Below are positions 11,270 through 21,797 of a DNA stretch of 64,000 nt, in pieces (the first letter of the stretch is position 1; every line of letters begins with the position of its first letter). The position numbers and the translations under genes were made by a program. The DNA is from Gnetum montanum. Taxonomy: Eukaryota; Streptophyta; Gnetopsida; Gnetales; Gnetaceae. The notes below the pieces were generated by a model that saw only the letters and a program-made list of their open reading frames with translations, was not told the origin of the DNA and ran no database searches. The stretch lies in assembly GCA_015680685.1 (NCBI GenBank), contig MNCI01035664.1, positions 22,051-86,050 of the forward strand. Reading direction: 5' to 3'.

Positions 11270-12545
11270 GTTAGCAAAAATGGCCATCTCCCCGATGACT
11301 AAGTTGGAGGATGGAGATCTAAAAAATAGAACATGATTGTCCATTTGTTAAGGTAGTATTTACATTGGCCTATTTTGGTTCTAGGAAAGACGTCACTTGT
11401 TGGATATTGACCAACTACTTTTTATTTGGGTGGTCAGGTTTGTAAATTATCATGGCCCTAGAGGGAAAGATTTGATTAATGACATAAGGTCCCTCCCACA
11501 ATGTTTAGAATTTTATCTTTTGGGGTACATGTGTGGGGTTCCAGTAAAGAACCTTATCCCTTGGTTGAAGTTTTACTTTTCTAATTCTAAGATCATGACG
11601 TTGTTTGTTGAATGTCTTGTTCATTTCATTCAAGGATGGGGCTACTAAGTGATTTTCATCTAGCTTGTTTAAATTGATCAATCTTTCCTTCTATGCTAAA
11701 CTTAGGTCAAGGCTTAGATCATAGGTCATTGATAGTGTAGGGAGCTCGAATTGAATTGGAAGCTATGGAAGTTTCTTGTACACTAACTCATAGAGAGAAT
11801 AGCCAATAGGAAGTTTTCAAGTTGAACGATAAGCCCTAAGAGCATATTTTCTAGTGGCTCACATGAGTATTTTTGTAATCTTCCAATTGGTTACCTCTGC
11901 TTGACTATTGGCTTGGGGGTGGTAAGGTTTTGTTAATTTATGTTCTACCTGCAAGCGTTACATTAATTTTCTAAATGTAGCACCTTTGAAATGAGTTCCA
12001 TTATCAGAAATTAGTGAACATGGCATCCCAAACCTATTCATGATATTTTGTTGTATAAATTTGGCAACAATGGATGATGTACAATTAGTAATGGTTGTCG
12101 CTTCTACCCATTTTGTGGAGTAGTCAACTACTACTATAATATATGCTTTCCTGTTAGACATGGATGTGATGGGACTCATGAAGTCAACATCCCATATGTC
12201 GAAAGGCTCCAGTGGTTGAATCTACTATTGAGGACCTTCCATGTGAGCAGTCATTCCCCCATCATGTTGATAATGTTTCCAAGACTTGATGAACTAGTGG
12301 ACATCCCTAAAGATTGTAGGCCAACGGTATCCTACCATTAGGCTTTTTATGGTCATGCATCTCCCTACATAGTGGCCTCCGCAAGGCCCTTCATGAGCGT
12401 CTTGGAGAATGTGTAGTTGATCTTTGTCAGGGACACACCAACGAATCAAGCAATCAGCACACACCTTGTAAAAGTGCCCATTGATTTCCATAAAGTATTT
12501 GACCTGATGAAGAAATTGTTGCTTTGTAAGTTCTACCAACAACTT
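11270..12545 (-). pseudogene. Family-2 integrase, minus-strand copy
   Basis: Frames at 12294-12542 and 11958-12179 carry the N-terminal zinc-binding region (DAHEGPCGGHYVGR, then YRWPTIFRDVH) and the catalytic core. Within the core, KAYIIVVVDYSTKWVEA holds the first catalytic Asp and LISDNGTHFKG the second. Further on come YHPQANSQAEVTN and LPIGYSLYELVYKK, then the C-terminal region with RDKVLYWNPTHVP. The enzyme would insert the DNA copy into the genome. Stops and shifts follow 11958. The N-terminal part is fused directly to the RT end because RNase H is missing. Confidence 0.9.
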
Positions 12546-12549
12546 TGCA

Positions 12550-13255
12550 ATCTTAGAGAAATTCTCAATAAATTGTCAGTAGTAACTAGTGTGTCCAAGG
12601 AATGACCAAACATCTTTAATGGTCTCTATTTGGTGTGTTATTCCTTGGATGATCCTTATCTTTTTTGGGTCTACCTTAATCCCTTTTAGTGAAATTCGAT
12701 GCCCTAGCACAATGCCTTCTTGGACCATGAGATGACTCTTTTTCTAGTTGAGCCATAGGTTTATCTCTACACATCTCTTTAGTACTTGCTCAAATTAGTC
12801 CAAGGCTTGCTCAAAGGTAGCTCCATAGGTGGAAAAGTCATCCATGAAAACTTCAACACCACTACCGATTTATTGTTGAAAGATACTAAGGACCAAGCAT
12901 TGAAATGTTACAGGGGCATTACATAGACTGAATGGCATCTTATAGTATTCAAAATTTTCGTATGGACTCATGAATGTTGTCTTGGTCTAATCTTCAGGTG
13001 CAATTTGAATCTACAAATGACAAAGAAAAGTGATCCTTAAATGTTGCCACATTTAAAAGCCTACAGTTGATGTAAACCTGCCATTTTCTACCATTCTTTG
13101 ATACAATTACAAGTGGGATAAGCCTCGCAGCATCCATAATTGGATAGATGAACCCTAACTTGAGGAGTTACTCTACCTCCTCCTTAATGATTTGCTTCAA
13201 TTTGGGGTTTAGCCATTGCTGTAGTTGTCATCTAGGCTTCATGGCTAGGTTGTTG
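12550..13255 (-). pseudogene. Family-2 reverse transcriptase with two internal deletions, minus-strand copy
   Basis: RT motifs are visible on the minus strand. VSKNGRKWQVYINCRLLN (about 13055-13110) is the 'VPKKDGKWR---D-R-LN' block. IQIAPED and FSLCNAPVTFQ follow. VEVFMDDFSTYGA (about 12825-12865) is motif C with both Asp intact, and EGIVLGHRISLKGIKVD (about 12675-12725) is motif D/E. Near 13010 about 80 bp are missing compared with the plus copy, removing motif A with its catalytic Asp (LDGYSGYNQ). After SYYRQFIENFSKIAKLLVEL the frame jumps at about 12545 into integrase, so RNase H (about 650 bp in the plus copy) is deleted. The protein could not copy RNA. Confidence 0.9.
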
Positions 13256-13499
13256 TAGATGTGATGCTGGCATATCCTTGGATCAATTCCATTAGCTCTA
13301 GATATGAACAAGTAAAGCTTGTTAACCATTTATTCACCGCCTTCAACAACTTTTCTTTTTGCTCAGGAGCAAGTTTAGCATTAATGATGATTGGTTTACC
13401 ATTCTTTAAAAATGCATTTTCCATATTGACTAGTAAATTTTTTAGATTTAAGGGCTCCTACTTAAAGTAATCAGGGATTTCCAACTCTCCCCAATAGGT

Positions 13500-14190
13500 A
13501 TCATCATCTTCATTAGAGAGTTGGGAATGAACTTGTTCAATTTTGTTCATGCCTTCAACATATGCACATGTTAGACTATTAGTTGGCTCCATGCATATTG
13601 TGCTACTATCTGAATTAGCTATTATCCATTGTATGCCTTCCTACTTTATGGCTATTGTGTATAGATACTTTTGAATGTTAATTTCCTATGCATAGTGATT
13701 TCATGCTTTAATGTATGTATTTTTGATTAACCAAATCCTTTGCATGCAATTGCACTTGTTACCACTATACATGATGTTGGAGTACGCTTTTTCTCAATTT
13801 TTCCTAGCCCATTTTCCTAGGATATTTCCAGGGATAAGTATTTTATACCCATTTTCATATTGACAATGCTTAATCAAGCCCTTCCCATAATGATGGGAAA
13901 GTCACTTTTGTAATTGTTAACCTTGATTACTAGAAAATCAGCAAGATAGGATCATCGACAAACTTTGGTCACAATGTCCTCTACTAATCCCAAAGGGACA
14001 CTAATTGACTAATCTACTAATTCTAAGTGGATGTTGCTCTTATTAAGAGGTGGTAGGTTCTAATCCCTGTACATATCATGAGGGATTTGATTAACTTCTG
14101 AACCAGGGTCAAGAAGAGCCATGCTTAGCTTTTGTCTAGCAATCTGTAGATAGATGAGTGGACTTCCTAGATCAGATCTTTTCTTAGGAA
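13500..14190 (-). pseudogene. Family-2 aspartic protease relic, minus-strand copy
   Basis: The minus-strand frame near 14175-13860 reads MALLDPGSEVNQIPHDMYR (active-site Asp kept; Ser of DSG changed to Pro). Then come NLPPLNKSNIHLELVD and LADFLVIKVNNYKSDFPIIM, ending in MGRA, the equivalent of 'ILGRPFL'. This is the retropepsin fold used to process Gag-Pol. The plus copy at 25420-25800 aligns throughout but has lost the Asp. Stops occur at several tryptophan codons, as expected from decay of methylated cytosines. Confidence 0.85.
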
Positions 14191-14390
14191 GGTTGTCAAC
14201 CTTAATCTAGTCAGAAATAGCATGAGTTAGCATTACAGTGTGGATCCTAGATGGAACTTGGTTTAAAGGGCACTCAAAGGTATTTGATGCAATAGATGAG
14301 GGTGCTAGAGATGTAGGGCAATCAACCATAGTAGGTTGTGAGGTCTAAAGAGGGTTGATGGGCCAAAAGAAGGATCATTTTCTTGATTAA

Positions 14391-16610
14391 TTATCTAGAC
14401 CACTTAGTTAAAAAACTATTTGTGGATGTATAGCCTGTGTAGCATTTCATTGTTGCAACTATGAAGAATCTCACCTTGCATAGATGAAGTAGGAGGTAAC
14501 TGAGTTGAAGGTGGAGGTGTAGGTGTTGAGGAACGTGAAGGATGATAAGGATACAGATATGGATTTTCCCTTGAGTAGATGGTGAATGTTTTTTTGGGTA
14601 CTCTTGTGGGTAATAGTGATGCTGGAATGATGCATGACTTGGCAAACTTCTAGGGGAGACAAGCTGCTAAACATAGTACCTATATGGATCTGGTTGCCTA
14701 TAAGGGTACTGCTACCTTGGCGATGGCATTTCCCATGATTGTGATTGATACCACTCTTGCTATTGTCCATATAGTTGTGGAGGAATTCCACTTGGGTAGT
14801 AAGCTTGTTGTTATTGGTGGAAATATCTTAAACTACCTGAGGGTAAGGTAATCATCTTGGAGCTTACCTATGTGCTAGGTGAGGATTCAATGTATACACT
14901 CTAGACTCTTGTAAGTGTGACATCATAAGGCAACATCCCTTGGAATGTTCATATTGACAAATGTCACCTCTAGTTTCATCATCAGAGTTAGACTCCACAA
15001 CTTTCTCTGCTACAACAATTTTACCTTTACTTCTTTATTAGGCACATTTAGCTTCTTTTCACCTCCTATTATTATGATTACTATTTTTCTCTTTGGATTC
15101 TTTAGTAATATTTAAAGCAATTTGAATCTTTTCATCCAAAGAGTCCCATAACTTGTCAAACTTGGCTAAAATATCAAAAATAGATTTTTGGATGGGCAAG
15201 GTCTTTTTTTTCACCACTTCATAAAGTGGTGACTCCTCCTCATCAAAAAATTAGTCCTCTCATTTTCTAATTGAAGGGTCCCTATTATACTCTTTAGCAC
15301 TTTCCCTTTTTCGTAGCTCACCTTCTTCTTTTGTTACCTACTCAATTAACCTTTGAATTTGGTAAGCTCTCATTTCAATCATTTCAAGCAACCTTCTTTG
15401 GGCATACACCCTAAGGGTTCTTCTTGTTTTGTCTCTAAGCCCATCTACAATGTGGTGAAGTTGTTTCCTCTAAGAGTAACCATGGCTAGGACATTGGTGT
15501 AGGATTGAATAGTATTGGCCCATAGCAACATCCAAGGGTTTATGTGCTTCATGTTTTTAACCTTGGGTTTGCCTTCTCAGATTAGACACTCTAGAGTAGA
15601 TCTAATATTTGTCATTAAATAGTTTTAACATGGTACTCCATCTATGGATAGATTCTGGCTCTAAGAACTGGTACCAACTTTTAGCTTCCTTAATGAGTAT
15701 CCTTGGGAAAAGTTTTAGTTTCTACCACTAGCATAGGCATCTTGAAAATCTTGTAGATATGTTTGTGGATCAAAATTATGCCCCCCCTCAAATCTTGGAA
15801 TATTGTTCATGTCCAAGCACCTGATCTGACTATCCTTCATATGCCTAGTTAGGATTTTCATTACCTCCGCAATGTTGAGCATACTTCAAGTTGCCAATAA
15901 AGGTTCATCATTATTGCTACATTGGATGTTGATGATGATTTTGGCCACCCCTTCAGTTTTGGTGGCCTTCATAGTCATTCTTATATCCCCCCTCAAATCT
16001 TGATGGCTTCCATGAGAACCGTCAAACGAAGAGGAATGTCCAAAATTAGATGAAGAGGATGAAGAGGAAGGTGAACTACCATTGCCACCACTCTTATGCT
16101 TATTATGATTACTATTCTTAGATCCCTTGTTATTGTGATGTGTACCCGAGTCCCTACCTTGGCTATCACTCTTTCCTAACCCTAGTTTATGAATAGTCGA
16201 TCACAAGGTCAGCTTCACATCCTCGTCATTAGTAGTAGGGGGTGGAGAATCTTCATGTTGAGAAACTTTCAAGGGAGGATCCTCATTGTCTTCTTGATCT
16301 AGTAGAAACAAGGGGTTAGTTTAATGTTTCCCCTTTGTAACTTCATGGAGTTTCTCTTGGCATTTATCTCTTTTATGTTGTGTTTCAGTGGGATAATATT
16401 TTTGAGCTTCATATCCATCCACAATGTACTCTTCGTAAAGATCTACTATGCCTAACTTCTTAAGGGTTTCAAATAGCATTTTGGGCACAAATCTATCTAG
16501 GGGAAAGATGACGTTGCCCTCCATATCAAGCCATCTTATTTGTTCATCCTGATGTAGAATGAAGGTGAAATTCAGCACAAACTCATCTAGATGAGTGTAT
16601 ACCACTTTGC
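14391..16610 (-). pseudogene. Family-2 gag, minus-strand copy
   Basis: The frame at 16605-16321 begins MVYTHLDEFVLNFTFILHQD and contains EGNVIFPLDRFVPKM. The plus element starts its gag with the same N-terminal block, which supports this start. After a stop come an Asn/His/Gly-rich linker and a poly-Ser run (SPSSSSSSS, about 16040-16070). The capsid core around 15840-15590 carries LDMNNIPRFEG, SWYQFLEPESIHRW and KLFNDKY. A Pro/Gln/His-rich linker to the protease (14391-14800) is readable in two shifted frames. The protein would form the particle. It has many stops. Confidence 0.85.
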
Positions 16611-16619
16611 GTTCTTGTG

Positions 16620-16799
16620 GGACGAGTGGTTTGGTATCTTTGGGCTTGTAAGAAGAAGAAGATATTTTACAAAAAAAAATAAAGTTATCAATGTGCTTTT
16701 ATATTTCTATGTATAGTGGGAATGATATTGGCCTTAGGTTCATACAACGATATTAATGATATTCTCTTAAACCTCAATAGCATGCATTCCACAAACAAA
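16620..16799 (-). other. Leader between primer site and gag (minus copy)
   Basis: Short untranslated leader of the retrotransposon, about 180 bp; no feature beyond its position. Confidence 0.5.
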
Positions 16800-16818
16800 G
16801 TCCCTGGTAATAACATCA
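16800..16818 (-). promoter_or_regulatory. Primer-binding site, tRNA-Asp-like (minus copy)
   Basis: Next to the 5' LTR the minus strand reads TTGATGTTATTACCAGGGAC, a decayed form of the plant tRNA-Asp primer site (TGGCGCCGTTGCCGGGGA from general knowledge). Most differences are C to T or G to A. The plus-strand element has TGGTGCCATTGTCAAGAA at the same place. Confidence 0.75.
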
Positions 16819-16876
16819 ATGATGAGTAGTAAGATACCCTTATGCCCAAGAATATGAATCACAAAGTGTTCATGCA

Positions 16877-17165
16877 CGATCTAGTTGAATTCTAAGGACT
16901 TCATCGTTTCCAGTGCACTAGCCCTTTAGGAAGTGATTCTAGCCTTAAGGTCAATCATTGTCTTCCCAATTAGACTTGTGACATTCATTGGTATGGTTAA
17001 GTGTAATTGAGGCATTCAATATGATCTGGTTGAATTCTAAGGACTTTATCATTTCTAGTGCACTAGCCTTTTAGGAAGTGAATCTTTCCTTAAGGTCAAT
17101 AATTGTCTTCCCAATTACACTTGTGACGTTTGTTGGTATGGTTAAGTGTAACTAAGACATTCAAT
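16877..17165. repeat. Tandem duplication (~144 bp unit) inside the 5' LTR
   Basis: The block beginning ATCTAGTTGAATTCTAAGGA (16878) recurs as ATCTGGTTGAATTCTAAGGA (17020) and continues to 17165 with about 85-90% identity. The 3' LTR has one copy only. A smaller duplication of GGGATTACCAAGCAATAATG lies near 17355-17402. Confidence 0.85.
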
Positions 17166-17772
17166 TTTTACCAATTTTCTATGTTTTATAAGTTAGTGCT
17201 CAAATGTAGATAAAAGTAATTTTATTAACTAATCTAAATTAATTAATTAACCAATCATAACATAAGTATCTATTCTCACTTTCTGTACATGTCCTAAACC
17301 CATGTATCTACTGCTAGGTAACTAAGCGCTACACTATTGGGTGTACCAAGCAATAATGCTACTGGGATTACCAAGCAATAATGCTACTGGGATTACCAAG
17401 CAAATATGTGTTACACTTGAAGTGGTTATACTTATGTGTGTAATCTATCTAGCACAATTGCTTATCTAACATAGTAACTGGAAAATAATTGATAATTAAT
17501 TAAAAATATTTAATAAATAATTGGAAATAGTAAATGCATAAATAAAATATCTAATCTATCCAAAGTGCTACAAGGTTTATCAAAAAGCTTGTCTTTATTG
17601 CTACACACACTGTCATGCTCAGGTACAACAATTCTCAAATAAAGATCTGTCCACTCAATGACTCTTGTTGTGGGCATTTATGGAAAGAAACTTTAACTTT
17701 CGAATGGAAAAAATGCAAGAGCTTCACTACTAATGAAATCTATATTGCCATAAATGCAGCTAGTAGGCATGT

Positions 17773-17779
17773 ATTTATA
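17773..17779 (-). promoter_or_regulatory. LTR TATA-like box (minus copy)
   Basis: TATAAAT on the minus strand, about 115 bp from the LTR start, at the position also seen in both LTRs of the plus-strand element. It is the likely core promoter of the full-length transcript. Confidence 0.5.
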
Positions 17780-17889
17780 GGTGACAGATAGACACTGTGT
17801 CAACGGGGCCTCATTAATGTAGGGCAAGATGCATTGATAGGGCCTCATCAATGAGGCCTCATCGATGCAACCAACCAACAATGACTCAT

Positions 17890-17966
17890 TAGAGAGCATC
17901 AATTAAATTTAATCTAGAAATTATTCTTGGCTTAAATTGTTATTTTGGTCCTTGTTTTGATTAATG
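17890..17966 (+). repeat. Right copy of the ~77 bp flanking duplication
   Basis: Partner of 5134-5210. It begins directly at the LTR end and similarity stops abruptly after TTTTGATTAA. Confidence 0.8.
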
Positions 17967-17994
17967 GGCAGTTAAAACTTATGTCTTATTCACT

Positions 17995-18358
17995 GTCAAT
18001 GTCAGTGTCAACAAAAGTTAAATACTTTTATAATTTTATAAACTTATGTATTTTTAAATAAATAGTAAATAATAAATAAAATCTTGTTACAATCTCTTAT
18101 AGGATAGGTGTAATTAAGACAATGTTAATCTAAAAAAAACATATAAAAAACACCCTGTGATAATCCCTTTGTAGGATTGGTATCATGTTAAATGGAAAAC
18201 ACATGTAAATTATTTTGTAAGCTATTGGGAGATAAGTATGATAAATATACATATAAGAAATAAAATCTCCTCAAGCATACCCTCCATGGCCAACAACATT
18301 CAAAATAGATATAACCTTTCTAGGTAAGGTAGAATCATCACAAGATTCACACAACTAT
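17995..18358 (+). repeat. Direct repeat of ~360 bp, left copy
   Basis: Similar to 18895-19246. Shared blocks include GACAATCCCTTTGTARGATTG-type sequence, AATAAAATCTCCTCA and CACACAACTATG at the right ends. Identity is roughly 75% by eye. The class is unknown; it could be a small decayed LTR pair around a 536 bp interior, or a simple duplication. Confidence 0.65.
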
Positions 18359-18894
18359 GAAAAATGTAGTTATCTTTATGTAAACAGTCTGACCAATAAT
18401 GATGCAAATTACTATGCTATCTCGATGGCTAATTTATAACCTTTCAACATTTTATTTGGTGGAATGCATATCTATTTGGAAGGAGATAACACAACAAGAT
18501 TGTGAGGATGTATGGAACTATGGATTATCCATTTACAAAATGGTGCAAGATGCATGCACCTTTCTTAACCATGCAAAAATCATGATAATTACTACTAATA
18601 TTTCATATGTTTGATAGTTTTTTGGGTACTAACATGCATTCATTTTGAGAGCCAAACATGTCAACTTATCCATATCATAATCTTCTAAGGAATATTTTAA
18701 ATTACTACTTGTATTTACTACTTAATTCTTGCATATTTTTTAAGTGCATGTTTAATAGTTATTGCATCTATATCATTAACATTGGTGACAAGAACCATGG
18801 TGAGATCATAAGGCTTTTAGCAATGGTATTCATAGCAAACCAATGATAAACTTTGATATGTTGTTGGTATCCATAAACAAGAGACGAAACCATG
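18359..18894. other. Unrecognised interior between two direct repeats
   Basis: AT-rich, with short frames at 18399-18614 and 18658-18846 that show no motif I recognise. Confidence 0.4.
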
Positions 18895-19246
18895 TTATCA
18901 TAGTACAAAATTAAATATATTTATAATTTTTTTTATTTTTAAAATACATAATAAACAAAAAATTAGATCTCTTTTTAATCTCTTAGAATATAACTGCAAT
19001 AGGAGCAATGTTGGCATAGGAAAAGCATGTAAAACACACCCACATATGACAATCCCTTTGTAAGATTGGTGTAATGTTGAAATGGCATATATGTAATTTG
19101 TATTGCAATATATTATAGGATAAGTATGAAACATATATATGAAAGTAATAAAATCTCCTCACTCATATCCTTAATAGAAAAAACTTTCACAAATAGGTAT
19201 GACCTACTTACGTATGGCAAAATCATTGTAAGTTCCACACAACTAT
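18895..19246 (+). repeat. Direct repeat of ~360 bp, right copy
   Basis: Partner of 17995-18358. Confidence 0.65.
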
Positions 19247-19359
19247 GCTAATCCATCTAACTAAGAGAATTAAATTAACTATAGTTCTACACATCTATTG
19301 AGACCCATTGGAATTATTAGATAAATTTTAAAATTCCTTTTATGAAGTTTTTTTAATTT

Positions 19360-19438
19360 ATAACTTCGTGTTTCTTAGTAGAATCGAATATATGTTCTCA
19401 AATCACTAAGCCAAGATCCTTACTACTAGGCTAACACC
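19360..19438 (-). repeat. SINE-like tRNA-derived repeat
   Basis: The minus strand starts GGTGTTAGCCTAGTAGTAAG, a good RNA polymerase III A box (TRGCnnAGt), and continues to TTCGATTCTACTAAG, a B-box-like block. The start is almost identical to 51389 and to the minus strand at 38173. Confidence 0.6.
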
Positions 19439-19620
19439 TAATTATCATATTTTGATAAAACTTGATTGGAATATTATAGGAAAGAAATTATCTTTATTCA
19501 TTATGTAAACATCTAAATCTATGTCAAATGAATGGTTTTTAGCTATGAAAGCATAGTAGCCCTTTAACAAAGCCTCACTGCATGGTAAAGTGATGACATT
19601 AAAAAATCAAAAATAGAGTC

Positions 19621-19641
19621 TTACCACTAAGTTAACACCTC
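19621..19641 (-). repeat. Possible SINE head fragment
   Basis: The minus strand reads GAGGTGTTAACTTAGTGGTAA, matching the head of the SINE-like family; no B box follows clearly. Confidence 0.35.
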
Positions 19642-19649
19642 ATTTCTTA

Positions 19650-21120
19650 AAACAAAAAATAGAAGATACTTACATCAAGGAAAAAATAGCAAGCATAAGA
19701 AACACAAAGATAAAAGTCAAAGGAGGAAAAGTGGATGAATGGAGGAATCAAACCTATACAAATGCAAATTAACTCATACCACAAAATAATATCTCAATCT
19801 CAACTATAACTAAATTATGTTAACTCAACTAAGATAACTCTAGGGTTTACAAAAAAATACAATATTATTACTAGATGACTTATCATAACTCCATGATTAA
19901 ATTAATCTAGTCTATTATCTTACAAAAGTAGAACTTGGACCAAGAATCACTTGACTCATAGTTTATGTGGAGGAGTTATATAGATTACTAGAAAGAACTA
20001 AGAGATGATGGTTAGGATTAAGATTCTTCTCATAGGCTTACCTAAGTTAGAGAATGCATTGATACAACTATGGCATGAAACTAGTTAGGCGAGATAATTG
20101 TAAAATATCATGTATTAAAGTTATTGGTTGCACTAAGGAGGAGCATCCTTAAGAAACTCACAAAACGTTTCTTCTTATAGATAGATCTTCTATGCCTATT
20201 AATTGATCCAAATATTTTCTACTATTCAAGTTCATCAATGAAAACTACTTCTGAACTAGCTTTCTTTGCATTAAGCTTTTGTTAATTTGTAACTTTTGAA
20301 CCAAAGCTCTTGTTAATCTGCAACACCCTAATTGAATAATCATGATCAACAAAATCCATATCTGCATTTCAAGACATGTTCCAATGGTTTCAATTCTAAT
20401 GTTACTTCTCATCTTGAATATAACCTATTAAACACTTAGAATCTACGATTATGTTAGAAAATCATGTAAGTCTTTAGAAGTACATATCCATCACAAAACA
20501 TGCATACAAAAATAATGAAACATGTAAATTTAAAGGAAAAAATGTATAGAACACAATCATAGCCAAAGGATAATAGTATAGCCTATAAATAGGAAACATT
20601 AAAGCAATAAATTCAATTGAGATTTAAAACATTGAGCTCAAAACAAGAAGTATTTATATAAATCATACCAAAACATAATTACAACAATAAAGATAGAGTA
20701 ATTCATATCATGAATGTACAAGCTTACATAGAATTCAAATTTGAAAATATGATTATAAAGATAAAAACAACCAACCATAAAAAAAATTTAACATGTTGAA
20801 AAATATAGGGTACATGTAAATAAAATACTAAAATGATTAATAATTTTAATAAAAATTTAAATAGGTAGAGTAAAACATCAAAGTTAATTAAAGAAATCAT
20901 TTTGAGTAATAATTAAACCAATCTTAAGAGTTGTCATCTAACCATATAAGAGAAACTAATTAAGTGCTCTATGAAATGAAATTACCAAAATCCTTATAAG
21001 AATTTATCATTGGTTAACCTCACTCATTTACAATGTTAGGCTACCAAATATTCATAAGTGAATTTTTGCTATAACAGGCTTCTATCCTTTGTGCCCTTGT
21101 CAATCTCTAGAGAACACCTT
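19650..21120. other. No recognisable feature
   Basis: AT-rich DNA without long frames. A short imperfect repeat (AGCTYTTGTTAATYTG) occurs at about 20274 and 20307. No gene or element is supported. Confidence 0.4.
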
Positions 21121-21123
21121 TTA

Positions 21124-21383
21124 GGGCCTATTTAGTTGTGTGACTCTACAGATGTTGAATCTATCAATTACATGTTTTTAAATTAACTTATTTCATTGTG
21201 CATGGTTCTATGAAGATGAAATGGGTGATACTGGTTAGACCCAGTAGATACACTAATTTCTATTGGTTTTTGGATTCTTCTAAAATACATCTTTAAAGAT
21301 GTAATCTTTTAAGATTCATGAATCTGTTACCTTAACATTCAATATGATTCACCATTACCAAAATCACTCAACCAAATAGGCAC
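21124..21383. mobile_element. Tourist-like (PIF/Harbinger type) MITE, 260 bp
   Basis: Terminal inverted repeats of 20 bp are seen: GGGCCTATTTAGTTGTGTGA at the left, and the reverse complement of GTGCCTATTTGGTTGAGTGA at the right, with 17 matches of 20. GGGCCTATTTGGTTG is close to the plant Tourist/PIF terminus. It is bordered by TTA at 21121-21123 and TAA at 21384-21386, fitting the 3 bp TWA target site with one change. The interior has further short palindromes and no coding, as expected for a non-autonomous element moved by another element's transposase. Confidence 0.75.
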
Positions 21384-21386
21384 TAA

Positions 21387-21792
21387 AGTATGAGTCTACT
21401 AGACTATCTTGTGAATCTAGCAATACATCTTCTCCACTTATGGAAAAAGATCTAGTTGTTCATTGAATATATACCTAATTCACTAGTAAAGTTAATAGGG
21501 AAGACAGTGGATGTATTTGTGTTATGTATGCATTTTATCAAATCAAGGCTCCACTTTAGACTAGTTTAGAACTCTTCCATTATCATCATATTTGTGTGCT
21601 CACCTATCCACACCATTGTTATTTAGGTTGAGTATTTATAAAGCACATTAGTTGATTTTTTCAAGAGGTGCACAAAACATAGAGAAAATCACACTATACA
21701 AATATGAAAATGAAAATTTCTTAATTCTTGAACTTAAAAAAATGTACACCTAAAAATCATGCCTAAAAATAATAAATGAAAATTGATAAACC
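21387..21792. other. No recognisable feature
   Basis: AT-rich flank between the MITE and the plus-strand retrotransposon. Confidence 0.4.
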
Positions 21793-21797
21793 CATAT
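21793..21797 (+). repeat. Target-site duplication CATAT (left)
   Basis: CATAT lies directly before the 5' LTR and again directly after the 3' LTR at 35034-35038: the 5 bp duplication expected for Ty3/gypsy integrase. Confidence 0.8.

Larger units (their letters stand above)
5215..17891 (-). mobile_element. Family-2 Ty3/gypsy LTR retrotransposon, minus-strand copy (dead, 12.7 kb)
   Basis: Two related LTRs (5215-6122 and 16820-17891) face the same way and enclose gag, protease, RT and integrase in Ty3/gypsy order on the minus strand, then a spacer and a third long ORF. A primer site resembling one for tRNA-Asp lies next to the right (5') LTR and a G-rich polypurine tract next to the left (3') LTR. 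The tRNA-Asp-like site and an extra ORF after integrase point to the Athila/Tat branch, but the lineage is an inference. Coding parts are full of stops; RNase H and part of RT are deleted. The flanks show a ~77 bp duplication instead of a 5 bp one. Confidence 0.92.
16820..17891 (-). repeat. 5' LTR of the minus-strand family-2 element
   Basis: About 1072 bp, starting TGATGAGTAG and ending ACTCATTA. It is longer than its partner at 5215-6122 because of an internal duplication. A TATA-like box (ATTTATA on plus, TATAAAT on minus) lies at 17773-17779, matching those at 21924 and 34299. The 69-codon minus-strand frame at 17693-17902 is chance. Confidence 0.9.
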
